In this document: piece by piece, positions 1 through 7,270 of the stretch
Layout of the letters: every line of letters begins with the position of its first letter
How positions within the stretch are numbered: position 1 is the stretch's first letter
Assembly: GCA_028277985.1 (NCBI GenBank)
Contig: JANQFG010000037.1
Span: 1 to 64,000 of the forward strand
Direction: 5' to 3'
DNA length: 64,000 nt
DNA from: a bacterium
GTDB taxonomy: Bacteria; Desulfobacterota; DSWW01
Notes under the pieces: generated by a model
The model's input: the letters and a program-made list of their open reading frames with translations, nothing else
The model's database searches: none
What the model was told of the DNA's origin: nothing
Program-made: the position numbers and the translations under genes

Positions 1-454
1 CAGGCCCGAAGTCCGCCTTGAACCCGGTCTGTCGCTTCACTTCCTGTGCCGAGACGCCGGGCGCGCCCAGTTGTGGCAGGACCAAGCGGCGATGCTCGAC
101 CACCTCCGCCAATCTCGTCTCCTGGATCCGGCGGATGAGCTCTTCCGTGCCAAAAGTTCCCTTGCCGGCCGCACACCAGACGTTGATGCCATCCGTGTCC
201 AGGACCAGGATGTATCCGTCCGTTTCCGGCAGGGAAGAGCGGAGCACGTCAAAGCTGAGGGTATAGTTGGATGTGACGAAGACAGGCGATGCGGCGGTCG
301 GATTGCCGAGGGCGTAGAGACCGGCCTCGACCCTGTGTTCGCTTCTCTTGTAGCCCCAACGTGCCAGGAAATGATCCCATCGGTTTGCCGTGGTGATTGT
401 GCTGTCCGTCTGTCGGACAGGGGCGGCGGCGCCCGCCGGGTGGGACTCTGTCAT
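1..454 (-). CDS. hgcA: Mercury-methylation corrinoid protein HgcA, N-terminal part (runs off the left edge)
   Basis: HgcA carries the corrinoid cofactor that donates a methyl group to Hg(II), working with the ferredoxin HgcB. The reading frame is open from the ATG at 454 to base 1, giving 151 residues. It contains the HgcA cap-helix signature NVWCAAGK at residues 91-98, followed by GTFGTEELIRRI; Cys94 would be the cobalt ligand. The preceding stretch (GLYALGNP, SPVFVTSNY, LVLDTDGIN) fits the corrinoid domain shared with CFeSP large subunits. An AAGGGAG ribosome site lies 7 bases before the ATG. It follows hgcC by 13 bases and is surely co-transcribed. The C-terminal membrane part and any hgcB lie outside the window, so methylating capacity cannot be judged here. 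Alternative: a non-methylating HgcA paralogue. Confidence 0.85.
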   Translation of the reverse strand, partial: MTESHPAGAAAPVRQTDSTITTANRWDHFLARWGYKRSEHRVEAGLYALGNPTAASPVFVTSNYTLSFDVLRSSLPETDGYILVLDTDGINVWCAAGKGTFGTEELIRRIQETRLAEVVEHRRLVLPQLGAPGVSAQEVKRQTGFKADFGP

Positions 455-467
455 GGGGTGTCTCCCT

Positions 468-767
468 TCAGCCCTTTATGATCTCTTCCATCATCGGCCC
501 GAGAAGCCCTTTGATGGAGGCTCCGAACTCGTCCGCCTTGATCAGGGAGAGGCAGCAAACCCTGCCCTCTCTTTCCCAGCTGATCACGGCCAGCTTGTCC
601 CCCGCCTCGATCCCGGCCCTGTCCCGGAGGTCTTTCGGGAGAACGATCTGCCCCCTGCCGTCGATCGCGACCAGCGCGTCCACCCTGCAGCCGCTCACAC
701 CCCGGGCGGCCTCTTTCGAATCTGTAGGGCAGCATGCGGCTTCCGTCTCTTCAACTCGTTTTTCCAT
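468..767 (-). CDS. hgcC: AbrB/SpoVT-type HgcAB-associated protein (HgcC)
   Basis: 99 residues. The core from about residue 27 (VDALVAIDGRGQIVLPKDLR, then AGIEAGDKL) is a swapped-hairpin AbrB/MazE/SpoVT DNA-binding fold; the rest is LSLIKADE and a helical tail ending EEIIKG. It has Cys pairs at the N-terminus (EAACC) and in the core (RVCCLSL), unusual for AbrB proteins and possibly metal- or thiol-sensing. Small AbrB-like proteins of this kind are known neighbours of hgcAB. The ATG at 767 is chosen because an AAAGGG site precedes it and the frame further upstream lies in the promoter. The function is unproven; autoregulation of the hgc operon is an inference. Confidence 0.8.
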   Translation of the reverse strand: MEKRVEETEAACCPTDSKEAARGVSGCRVDALVAIDGRGQIVLPKDLRDRAGIEAGDKLAVISWEREGRVCCLSLIKADEFGASIKGLLGPMMEEIIKG

Positions 768-801
768 GGGATCCGACCCTTTGTTGCATTGATTCCAATA
801 T

Positions 802-851
802 TTCAGTATAGTCTGAATTATCAGAATAGTGCAAATCCCGTTTGTTGTCAA
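802..851 (-). promoter_or_regulatory. hgcC-hgcA promoter with overlapping dyads
   Basis: Read leftward, TTGACA (851-846), a 17-base spacer and TATTCT (828-823) make a strong sigma-70 promoter. Just downstream and overlapping the -10 are interlocked dyads on the plus strand: TTCAG N6 CTGAA at 802-817 and CTGA N4 TCAG at 813-824. Three TCAG/CTGA half-sites at the start point are placed where a repressor would act. The repressor is unknown; HgcC or an ArsR-type protein are guesses. Confidence 0.6.
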
Positions 852-874
852 TCCCCTATTTCAGCGAATATGAT
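845..874 (+). promoter_or_regulatory. Divergent promoter for the Fe-S protein/hydrolase pair
   Basis: TTGTCA (845-850), an 18-base spacer and TATGAT (869-874), 39 bases before the ATG at 914. Its -35 box is the same TTGTCAA block that serves as TTGACA for the leftward hgc promoter, so the two promoters should exclude each other. Confidence 0.5.
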
Positions 875-913
875 TTGCCTGATACCTCTATACCGGATGG
901 GAGGCGGTGAATC

Positions 914-1435
914 ATGCTGCTCCAGACCTACAGGAAGGAGATCTTCCGCTCCAAATGTCAGTCCACGGTCGAATCGCTCCACTGCTTCGGCCATCTTGAC
1001 CAGGACGTCGGCGAAGCCCTTCCCTATCTGAACGCGGTGCTTGGCGGGTTCGAGTACACAAGAGATCCCCCTTCGGTCACGTTCAAGGCGCACGGGAAGC
1101 TGATCACCGTGCACCCCCGGAAGATCGCCATCAACGCGCTCCGGGACGAGCAGGAGGCGGACAAGATCCTGGAGTGGCTCAAGGGCGAGATCAACGAGGC
1201 GTGGGAGCGGCGGCCGGAAATCGAGCCATGTTTCGAGGGGCGCCCCAGACCGAGGATCATCGAGGTCCTGAAGCTACTGCCCAAGACCAACTGCAGGGAA
1301 TGCGGTGAGGCAACGTGCATGGTCTTTGCCACGCGCGTGGTGGAGGGCGTGAAAGGCGCTGACGACTGCCCGCCCCTTGCACCCCAGAACCAGGAGAGGC
1401 TCAGGAACTACATGGCGGGATTCCGTCTGGACTGA
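914..1435 (+). CDS. Stand-alone CFeSP-type [4Fe-4S] protein
   Basis: 173 residues. The C-terminal part holds a 4Fe-4S motif of the type found at the N-terminus of corrinoid iron-sulfur proteins (PF04060): Cys127, Cys130, Cys135 and Cys152 in a CX2CX4CX16C pattern, within LLPKTNCRECGEATC. The first 110 residues (GFEYTRDPPSV, FKAHGKLITVH) are a conserved extension I cannot assign. GGGAGG lies ahead of the ATG. It is read divergently from hgcC-hgcA. HgcA lacks this Fe-S domain relative to its CFeSP relatives, so a redox role toward a corrinoid protein is a reasonable inference, but the family also occurs without hgcA. Electron transfer function is probable, partner unknown. Confidence 0.75.
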   Translation: MLLQTYRKEIFRSKCQSTVESLHCFGHLDQDVGEALPYLNAVLGGFEYTRDPPSVTFKAHGKLITVHPRKIAINALRDEQEADKILEWLKGEINEAWERRPEIEPCFEGRPRPRIIEVLKLLPKTNCRECGEATCMVFATRVVEGVKGADDCPPLAPQNQERLRNYMAGFRLD

Positions 1436-1446
1436 GGAGACGAAGA

Positions 1447-2277
1447 ATGCCCAAAGTGCGCATCAACGAAGTCGAGCTCGCATATCGTGTTCGGGGGAAC
1501 GGAGATCCGGTGGTCCTGATCGGCGGATTCACGATGGTCAAGGAATCGTGGGGTCTTCAGGTCAAAGACCTTGCACGGCACTTCCGGGTGATCACACTGG
1601 ACAACCGGGGGGTGGGCGAAACCGGGATTCCGGCCGGGCCGTTCCAGGTCTCGGACATGGCCGCCGACACAGTGGGCCTGTTGGATGCCCTGGACATTGA
1701 CGCAGCCCATGTCTTTGGTGTGTCGATGGGAGGGCTCATCTCTCAGATTCTGGCCCTGGACCACCCGGATCGGGTGAGGAAGGTCGTGCTCGGATGCACC
1801 ACGCACGGTGGAAGCCGCGCGGTTCGGCCGACCCAGGAGGTGATGGCAGCCCTCGGCAGGGCAACCGATCCTGCCGTGCCGGTCGAAGAGGCGGTGCGCA
1901 ACTGGGTGCCCATCATGTTTTCGGAACGGTTCATGCGCGAAGAGCCGGACCGGCTCGGGGAGTTCATTCGGTTTTCCGTTCAGAATTGGCCCAGCCCGGA
2001 AGGGGCCGCCGGCCAGATCGGCGCCTTGAGTGTGTTCAATGTCCGCAGGCGCCTCGGTGAGATCCGGTGCCCGGTGCTGGCCATCGCAGGAAGCGAGGAC
2101 CGCATGATGCCTCCTGAGAACGCGAGGCTCCTGGCAGAGGGGATTGCGGATGCCGAGCACTACCTGGTGGACGGCGCGGGCCACGGCTTCTTCTTTGAGA
2201 AGCCGGACGAGGTGGACAGCGTCTTGCTCGACTTCCTCCAAAAGGAACAGGGTCCCCCTGATGCAACTCAGGGGTGA
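1447..2277 (+). CDS. Alpha/beta-hydrolase
   Basis: 276 residues, the usual size for this fold. Ser93 in the nucleophile elbow GVSMGG, an acid candidate in AGSEDRMMPP and His in DGAGHGFFFEKP complete a catalytic triad; LDNRGVGETG is the typical loop after strand 4. It starts 11 bases after the Fe-S gene with a GGAGACG ribosome site and is likely in the same transcript. No signal peptide, so cytoplasmic. The substrate cannot be named; esterase or C-C hydrolase are both possible. Its 3' end overlaps the convergent MDR gene by 10 bases. Confidence 0.8.
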   Translation: MPKVRINEVELAYRVRGNGDPVVLIGGFTMVKESWGLQVKDLARHFRVITLDNRGVGETGIPAGPFQVSDMAADTVGLLDALDIDAAHVFGVSMGGLISQILALDHPDRVRKVVLGCTTHGGSRAVRPTQEVMAALGRATDPAVPVEEAVRNWVPIMFSERFMREEPDRLGEFIRFSVQNWPSPEGAAGQIGALSVFNVRRRLGEIRCPVLAIAGSEDRMMPPENARLLAEGIADAEHYLVDGAGHGFFFEKPDEVDSVLLDFLQKEQGPPDATQG

Positions 2278-3473
2278 ACAAGCGCGATCTTCACCACCCG
2301 GTTCTTGCCCTTTTCGAAGAACAGATCGATCGCCTTCGGGTAATCCTGTGCCGGGAAGGTATGGGTCACGAAACCGCTGAAATCCAATCTCCCCTCCCTG
2401 TAAAGGGTGAGTGCCACGTCAAAGGAATTCATCTCTTCTCCGCGGAAGACCTCTCGTCCGTGGCAGTTGATGCCAAGCAGCTTCACCTCCTGGAACCACA
2501 CCGGCGAGTAATCGAGCCTCTTTGGGGAGAAGTTGATCCCGACGACCACGACACTCCCTTCACTCCTGGCCCACCGAAGGGCATCCTTGAGACTCCTGTC
2601 GTTTCCGACCGTGTCGTAAATGACGTCGAACCCCCCGATCACCATCTCGTTGTTGAAGGGGCCTTCGAAGTGTCTCCCGCCCGTGATCTCGGCGACCCGT
2701 CGGTAGGCACCCTTCTCCTCCACGACGCCCGACGCCCCCAGGGCCTCTGCCATTTCCGCCTGGTGGGGATACCGGTAGGTGGCATAGACCTCTGCTTCCG
2801 GATACAGGGCCCGGGCGATTCCGATGAGGCTCAGGCCGATCGCCCCGGTGCCGATGACCAGCACCTTCTCACCCTCCCTGGGCGGCCGTTTGAGGACCGC
2901 TCGGACCGCGCAGGCCGTCGGTTCGATCAGGATCGCGTGTTCGTCCGGCATTTGCTCATCGATTTTGATGAGCTGTGTTTTGTGCATTACCATGTACTGA
3001 GAGAACCCTCCCCCCACATTCAGTGGCAGGTCCTCCCGGCCCGGCTCCTCGCACAAGGGATAGTTGCCCCTGGCGCATTGCCTGCACATGGGGGCCCTCT
3101 CCTTCTGAAAGCAGCTGGGCCAATCGATTCTCTGGATGACCCTGTCCCCCGGGCGGAAGTCACCGGCCCCCTCTCCAGCCTGGATCACCTCGCCGACCAT
3201 CTCGTGGCCCAGGAACTTTCGGGGCAAGGGCGGAACTGCGGCCGGCGCGACCCTCGGGTCGATCTCCATGAAGATGAAGTGTACGTCGGAGCCGCACAGC
3301 CCGCACATCCGGTTCTTCACCTTGACCCAGTTGGGCCCGGGCAAATCCGGCTCTTCCACCTCGGCGTATTTGAGCGGGGACAGGGGCGACAGGGGGGCCT
3401 TCTTCCAGACCGTGGAGAGGGCCTTGATGACAGCGATTCTCTTCGGGTCGGCATCGAAATACAGGGCTTTCAT
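2268..3473 (-). CDS. Zinc-dependent MDR-family alcohol dehydrogenase
   Basis: 401 residues. N-terminal GroES-like domain with catalytic-zinc residues (CGLCGSDVH; GHEMVGEV), a structural-zinc Cys cluster (CX9CX2CX7C between residues of RAPMCRQCARGNYPLC) and a Rossmann domain with VIGTGAIGLS. EPTACAVRAV is the usual helix before the cofactor domain. NAD(P)-linked oxidation of an alcohol or polyol is expected; the substrate is not evident. The ATG at 3473 is chosen for the AGAAGG site 7 bases upstream and because MKALYFD is a normal MDR start. It stands alone, convergent with the alpha/beta-hydrolase. Confidence 0.85.
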   Translation of the reverse strand: MKALYFDADPKRIAVIKALSTVWKKAPLSPLSPLKYAEVEEPDLPGPNWVKVKNRMCGLCGSDVHFIFMEIDPRVAPAAVPPLPRKFLGHEMVGEVIQAGEGAGDFRPGDRVIQRIDWPSCFQKERAPMCRQCARGNYPLCEEPGREDLPLNVGGGFSQYMVMHKTQLIKIDEQMPDEHAILIEPTACAVRAVLKRPPREGEKVLVIGTGAIGLSLIGIARALYPEAEVYATYRYPHQAEMAEALGASGVVEEKGAYRRVAEITGGRHFEGPFNNEMVIGGFDVIYDTVGNDRSLKDALRWARSEGSVVVVGINFSPKRLDYSPVWFQEVKLLGINCHGREVFRGEEMNSFDVALTLYREGRLDFSGFVTHTFPAQDYPKAIDLFFEKGKNRVVKIALVHP

Positions 3474-3661
3474 AAGGCGTGCCTTCTCACGTTGTTTGCT
3501 ACGGCTTCGGTTCATTCGAGAGGATCCGACGGGATATCGATTATCCTGAAAGAGAGGATGGAAGCAAGGGGCCTATCCCCCTCTGCCGCACGTCGTTCCG
3601 GCCGGGTCGCCGCCGTAGGGTGGAAGCCACGGCTGTCCCCGAGAAAAAAATAATGTTTTAC

Positions 3662-3731
3662 TTGATTGGGGGCGGAGAAGTGTGATAGAACGCAAGAAAT
3701 CGCTTTACATGCAGGATCACTCTTTGTTAGA
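3662..3731 (+). promoter_or_regulatory. Candidate promoter region for the small Cys-rich lipoprotein
   Basis: Two weak sigma-70-like pairs occur in the otherwise gene-free stretch 3474-3788: TTGATT (3662-3667) with TAGAAC (3686-3691), and TTTACA (3704-3709) with TAGAAG (3728-3733). Apart from a GGCTGTCCCC motif near 3637-3650 I see nothing else in this gap. Confidence 0.3.
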
Positions 3732-3788
3732 AGATCTTGCATTGGTTCCCTGGCCGAAAGCACCCTCAACAAAAGCAGGAGGTTGAAG

Positions 3789-4127
3789 ATGAAGATGTGG
3801 AGACTTTGCTTTTTGTCGCTGATCTGTTCCGGACTGTGTCTTGCCATCGGATTGGGCGGCTGTGGAGACAATCCTTGCGAGAATGCCGAACCAAGCACAT
3901 GTGCATCGATAGCGTTTGCAGTTCCGGACGGTTGCCTGGTCGTCAGGGAAGATGATTTTGCCTGTACTTGCTGTAGCTCCGACGGTGGCATCCTATGTGA
4001 TACGCCGGGGATAAGGATACCCGATCCACTTCCCCCGCTAGATTGTGGTCTGGACGAGGTGGAGAGTTCATGGGATGAGAACACGAAGAGCTGTATCCCA
4101 GAGTGCCCCCCACCCCTCTTCGGCTGA
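3789..4127 (+). CDS. Small Cys-rich lipoprotein, unknown function
   Basis: 112 residues. A hydrophobic N-terminus ends in the lipobox LGGC, so the protein is probably exported and lipid-anchored. The mature part is short and carries about ten cysteines (CENAEPSTC, FACTCCSSDG, CGLDEVE, SCIPECPPP), which suggests disulfides or metal binding. AGGAGG lies 6 bases before the ATG. It is monocistronic and faces the membrane-protein gene at 4191. I do not recognise a family. Confidence 0.7.
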   Translation: MKMWRLCFLSLICSGLCLAIGLGGCGDNPCENAEPSTCASIAFAVPDGCLVVREDDFACTCCSSDGGILCDTPGIRIPDPLPPLDCGLDEVESSWDENTKSCIPECPPPLFG

Positions 4128-4190
4128 ATGGTTTCGCATTGAAAGAATGAAAACAAAGGGGACAATCCGTCCGGACCGTCACGCTTGCCG

Positions 4191-4745
4191 TCAATTTCCG
4201 AACAAGGTCACGTAGCCGTCGAGGAGCATATTGAAGTAGGCGGCGCCGCTTTCCACGGACAGACCCAGGACGACGAGGACGAACACGACGACGGGAACAA
4301 AGGGCAGCAGGGTCAGAACTCTGACGCTGTTGCCCTTTCTTTTTGAGACCCACCGGCAGATGACTTCGAGAATGCCCATACAGGCGAAGCTCCATGTAAA
4401 CAGGATGGAGCCGATGTTCACCCCGTAGTAAATCGTCTCGATGCAGGGGAATGCCTCGCTCAGGTTGTAAGAGTCGATGAAGACCCAGACGGTGAGGTTC
4501 GTCGAGCCGGCAGCGATCCTCTCTGCAGCTGTGGCCCCTCTGAAGTACGTGACCGGGTAGACGAGCACTGCCACAAGCACGACGCTGGCGAACTGGACCA
4601 TTCCTGCAAGCACGGCGACCGCATGGTACAGGGCCTGGCTGTCGATATGGTAGGCGTTGAGGTACACGGCCCGTGAAGCGATCATGACCGTGAGGGCTAC
4701 GCCCGCGGGAATGAGAAATCTGTCTGCAAAGCTCGAACGTTCCAC
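4191..4745 (-). CDS. Four-span membrane protein, unknown
   Basis: 184 residues with four hydrophobic helices (about residues 10-30, 42-66, 107-130 and 142-165). Loops contain AGSTNLTVW and SYNLSEAFPCIETIYYGVN. It follows the sulfatase by 43 bases on the same strand and is probably co-transcribed. No enzymatic motif is seen and I do not recognise the family. Confidence 0.65.
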   Translation of the reverse strand: MERSSFADRFLIPAGVALTVMIASRAVYLNAYHIDSQALYHAVAVLAGMVQFASVVLVAVLVYPVTYFRGATAAERIAAGSTNLTVWVFIDSYNLSEAFPCIETIYYGVNIGSILFTWSFACMGILEVICRWVSKRKGNSVRVLTLLPFVPVVVFVLVVLGLSVESGAAYFNMLLDGYVTLFGN

Positions 4746-4788
4746 GTGTTTCTTTCCTATCGGACGTGCTCATCCGTCATCGTGAGGA

Positions 4789-6171
4789 TCAGAATTCCCC
4801 GCCCCGTTTCAGATCTTCGAGCTTTGCCCCGAGCACCTTCGCGATTCTCTTTCCCTCTTCCGTGTGGATCAGGTTGCGGGTCTGGCGCGGATCGTTCTCA
4901 AGATCGTACAGCTCGCGTCCACGCCGTCCCTCGAACTCGATGTAAATGTGCTCTTGCGTCCTGACCGCGTGGCTCGAGGGGACCCGAAAGGGGAAATCTG
5001 CCCGGTATTCGTACAACCAGGCCTGTCTGCCGGGGATGAAATCGGATTTCAGGAACGGAACGAAGCTTGTTCCCTCCATACTGTCCGGAATCGGCACCCC
5101 GGCCATCTCGAGCAGGCTGGGCGCCAGGTCGATGTTCAGGATCATCTGATCCGCCACTCTGCCCGTCTGCGTCATGAATCCCGGGGCCCGCACGAGGAAG
5201 GGAATACGGATCGATTCCTCGTAGGGCCATCTCCCGGTGCCCCCCCGTTTGTGCTCCCCCCAGAAGAAGCCGTTGTCGCTTGCGAAAACCACGACGGTGC
5301 GGTTGTAGGTCCCGAGCCGGTCCAGCCGGTCGAGGAGCCTTCCGATCTGGCGGTCGAGGGATGTGACCACACGGGCGTAGTCCCTGTACAACCCGGCCGG
5401 TCGTCCGATCAATCCCTCGAAGAGATTTCCGCCCGTGATGAATACGAGAGGATGGAACTCGGGTGGAAAAGGCGGATTCCGGGTCGTGTACATGTCGGCC
5501 AGGTCGGGCGGGGGCCGCCAGGGGTGATGCACCGCCTTGTGAGACAGGACCAGGCAGAACGGGCCCTTGCGTGGCCTCGAGATGAACTCCAGAGCGTAGT
5601 CCGTGAGCTCTTCGGTGATGTATCTCTTCTTGGAGGGAGTCTCCATCCCATTCACAATAAGGGGACAATCAAGGTATCTGCCCTGTCCCTTCTGGGAGAT
5701 GAAGGTTACAAAGGGATCGACGCCCCGCAGCTCGGGCAGACTGCCCGGCATGTGCCATTTGCCGATGAAGGCGGATTCATAGCCTGCCCTTGCCAGGAGT
5801 TCCAGGAAGGTCACGTTCTCGTCCTTCCAGGGAGTCAGGTTGTCACGGACACCGTGGGTGCGGGCCATCTGTCCGGTCAGGAAGCTCGCCCGGCTCGGAC
5901 TGCAAAGGGACGTCGTGACGAAGGCGTTCGAAAACCGTATGCCTTCACGGGCGAGGCGGTCCAGATTCGGAGTGAGCACGAAGGGGTGGCCGGCGCACCC
6001 CATGAAATCGGCTCGCTGGTTGTCGGAGAGAATGAAGACGATGTTGGGGGGCCGGTCGAGATCTTCGGCTACTACCGACCAGGCACCGGTAGGGAATCCG
6101 ACCGTGAAGAGGATCACGGCAACTCGGATCGCCCTGCGCGAACGGTGCATCCTTTGAAGGAGGTTGGTCAT
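4789..6171 (-). CDS. Exported Cys-type sulfatase
   Basis: 460 residues. After an N-terminal signal sequence (RRAIRVAVILFTVG) comes the alkaline-phosphatase/sulfatase fold: NIVFILSDNQRADFMG with metal-binding Asp/Asn, the formylglycine motif CSPSRASFLTG with Cys90 as the residue oxidised to formylglycine, GKWHMPG, and ASDNGFFWGEHK near the second metal site. Closest in style to arylsulfatase/choline-sulfatase/heparan-type enzymes; the substrate is not determined. A maturation enzyme is not encoded in this window. Start choice between ATG 6171 and ATG 6150 is uncertain because neither has a strong ribosome site. It leads a two-gene unit with the membrane protein at 4191. Confidence 0.85.
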   Translation of the reverse strand: MTNLLQRMHRSRRAIRVAVILFTVGFPTGAWSVVAEDLDRPPNIVFILSDNQRADFMGCAGHPFVLTPNLDRLAREGIRFSNAFVTTSLCSPSRASFLTGQMARTHGVRDNLTPWKDENVTFLELLARAGYESAFIGKWHMPGSLPELRGVDPFVTFISQKGQGRYLDCPLIVNGMETPSKKRYITEELTDYALEFISRPRKGPFCLVLSHKAVHHPWRPPPDLADMYTTRNPPFPPEFHPLVFITGGNLFEGLIGRPAGLYRDYARVVTSLDRQIGRLLDRLDRLGTYNRTVVVFASDNGFFWGEHKRGGTGRWPYEESIRIPFLVRAPGFMTQTGRVADQMILNIDLAPSLLEMAGVPIPDSMEGTSFVPFLKSDFIPGRQAWLYEYRADFPFRVPSSHAVRTQEHIYIEFEGRRGRELYDLENDPRQTRNLIHTEEGKRIAKVLGAKLEDLKRGGEF

Positions 6172-6231
6172 TCCGTGCGAATCCCGGCATGCGATGGAGC
6201 GGGTGGCATCCAGGGCCTCCCCTGGCTCCGA

Positions 6232-6259
6232 TTGTCTTCTCGCTTCGGGTTGATATAAT
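6232..6259 (+). promoter_or_regulatory. Promoter of the nitrilase-family gene
   Basis: TTGTCT (6232-6237), a 16-base spacer and a consensus TATAAT (6254-6259), 38 bases before the ATG at 6298. Confidence 0.5.
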
Positions 6260-6297
6260 CCAAAAGTGATACGAAAACAACCGCAAGGGGATGACCC

Positions 6298-7245
6298 ATG
6301 AAAGTTGTCGTCTGCCAGACGAGCCCTGTGCTGTTCGATGTCCAGGCCAACCTGGAAGAGGTGATTCAGAAGATCCAGGAAGCCCGCGGAAGGGGGGCGG
6401 ACCTCGTCGTCTTTCCCGAACTCGCACTGACCGGGTATTTTCTGGGCCAAAGGTACCACGAAGTCGCCCTGAGACTGGACTCGGAAGAGATCAGGCGGTT
6501 GGCCGCGGCCACGCGAGGGACGGCGGCCGTCGTGGGCTTCGTCGAGGAATCTCCCTCCATGAACTTCTACAACTCCGCCCTGGTGGCCGTGAACGGCGAG
6601 ATCGTTTACGCCTACCGCAAACTCAACCTGCCCAACTACGGCGTGTTCGAAGAGCGAAAGTACTTCTCTCCGGGCAAGCAGATCCCCGTGTTCAAGTATC
6701 ACGACATGTCCATGGCCGTGTTCATCTGCAATGATCTGTGGCATCCTTCCCTCCCCTACCTGGGCATTTCCCAGAAGGCGGAGGTTCTGGTGACGATCTT
6801 CAACTCTTCGCAGGGGTCGATGGGGAGCGAGTTCAGCAATATCGAGAGCTGGGGAATCATCAACACCTTCTACGCCCGCATTTTTGGTGTTTACAATGTG
6901 TGTGCCAACCGGGCAGGGAAGGAAACCCTGGAGGTCAAGGAGTCCGTCACGGAAGGCCTGGTGTCCGGCCAAAAGAAGGGAGAGGAGGCTGGCAAGGAGC
7001 CTGCCAAGGAGCCCGTGAAGACGACCTACAGTTTCTGGGGTGGAAGCGAGATCGTCAACCCCTTTGGAAAGCAGATTGCCAAGGCGGCCATGCACCAAGA
7101 GGACCAGATCGAGGCGGAGATCTCGCGCGACCTGCTCCGTCAGAAAAGAATCCTTCTGCCCTACTTGAGAAACGATGATCCATACTTCACCCACCGTGAG
7201 CTCGACCGAATCCTGTTCGATATGGGCGGGAGGCGCCAGTCCTGA
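6298..7245 (+). CDS. Nitrilase-superfamily carbon-nitrogen hydrolase
   Basis: 315 residues. The Glu-Lys-Cys triad is intact: Glu41 in VVFPELALTGY, Lys108 in YRKLNLP and Cys144 in FICNDLWHP. The amidase fold resembles the glutaminase domain of NAD synthetases and related amidases, so hydrolysis of an amide is expected; the substrate is unknown. A Lys/Glu-rich, low-complexity insertion (about residues 220-240, with GKEPAKEPVK) interrupts the C-terminal third and is unlike most family members. It has no signal peptide. The gene is followed after 25 bases by a hybrid kinase on the same strand. Confidence 0.85.
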   Translation: MKVVVCQTSPVLFDVQANLEEVIQKIQEARGRGADLVVFPELALTGYFLGQRYHEVALRLDSEEIRRLAAATRGTAAVVGFVEESPSMNFYNSALVAVNGEIVYAYRKLNLPNYGVFEERKYFSPGKQIPVFKYHDMSMAVFICNDLWHPSLPYLGISQKAEVLVTIFNSSQGSMGSEFSNIESWGIINTFYARIFGVYNVCANRAGKETLEVKESVTEGLVSGQKKGEEAGKEPAKEPVKTTYSFWGGSEIVNPFGKQIAKAAMHQEDQIEAEISRDLLRQKRILLPYLRNDDPYFTHRELDRILFDMGGRRQS

Positions 7246-7270
7246 CCCGGGTCCTCTGGAAAGTATTCGA

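Noticed and set aside
1..13. Possible HgcB within the window
   Set aside because: hgcA itself is cut at base 1, so hgcB would have to lie outside; nothing else in the window resembles it.
2274..3653. Long rightward frame opposite the MDR dehydrogenase
   Set aside because: The opposite strand carries clear MDR motifs, and the frame has no recognisable domain; it is a GC-rich antisense reading.
3512..4165. Leftward frame across the small lipoprotein gene
   Set aside because: No family features and no ribosome site, and it would erase the lipobox protein on the plus strand.
6172..7194. Upstream extension of the sulfatase frame on the minus strand
   Set aside because: It runs antisense through the nitrilase-family gene, which has a complete catalytic triad and a promoter; the extension has no family features, and the sulfatase signal peptide begins at 6171.
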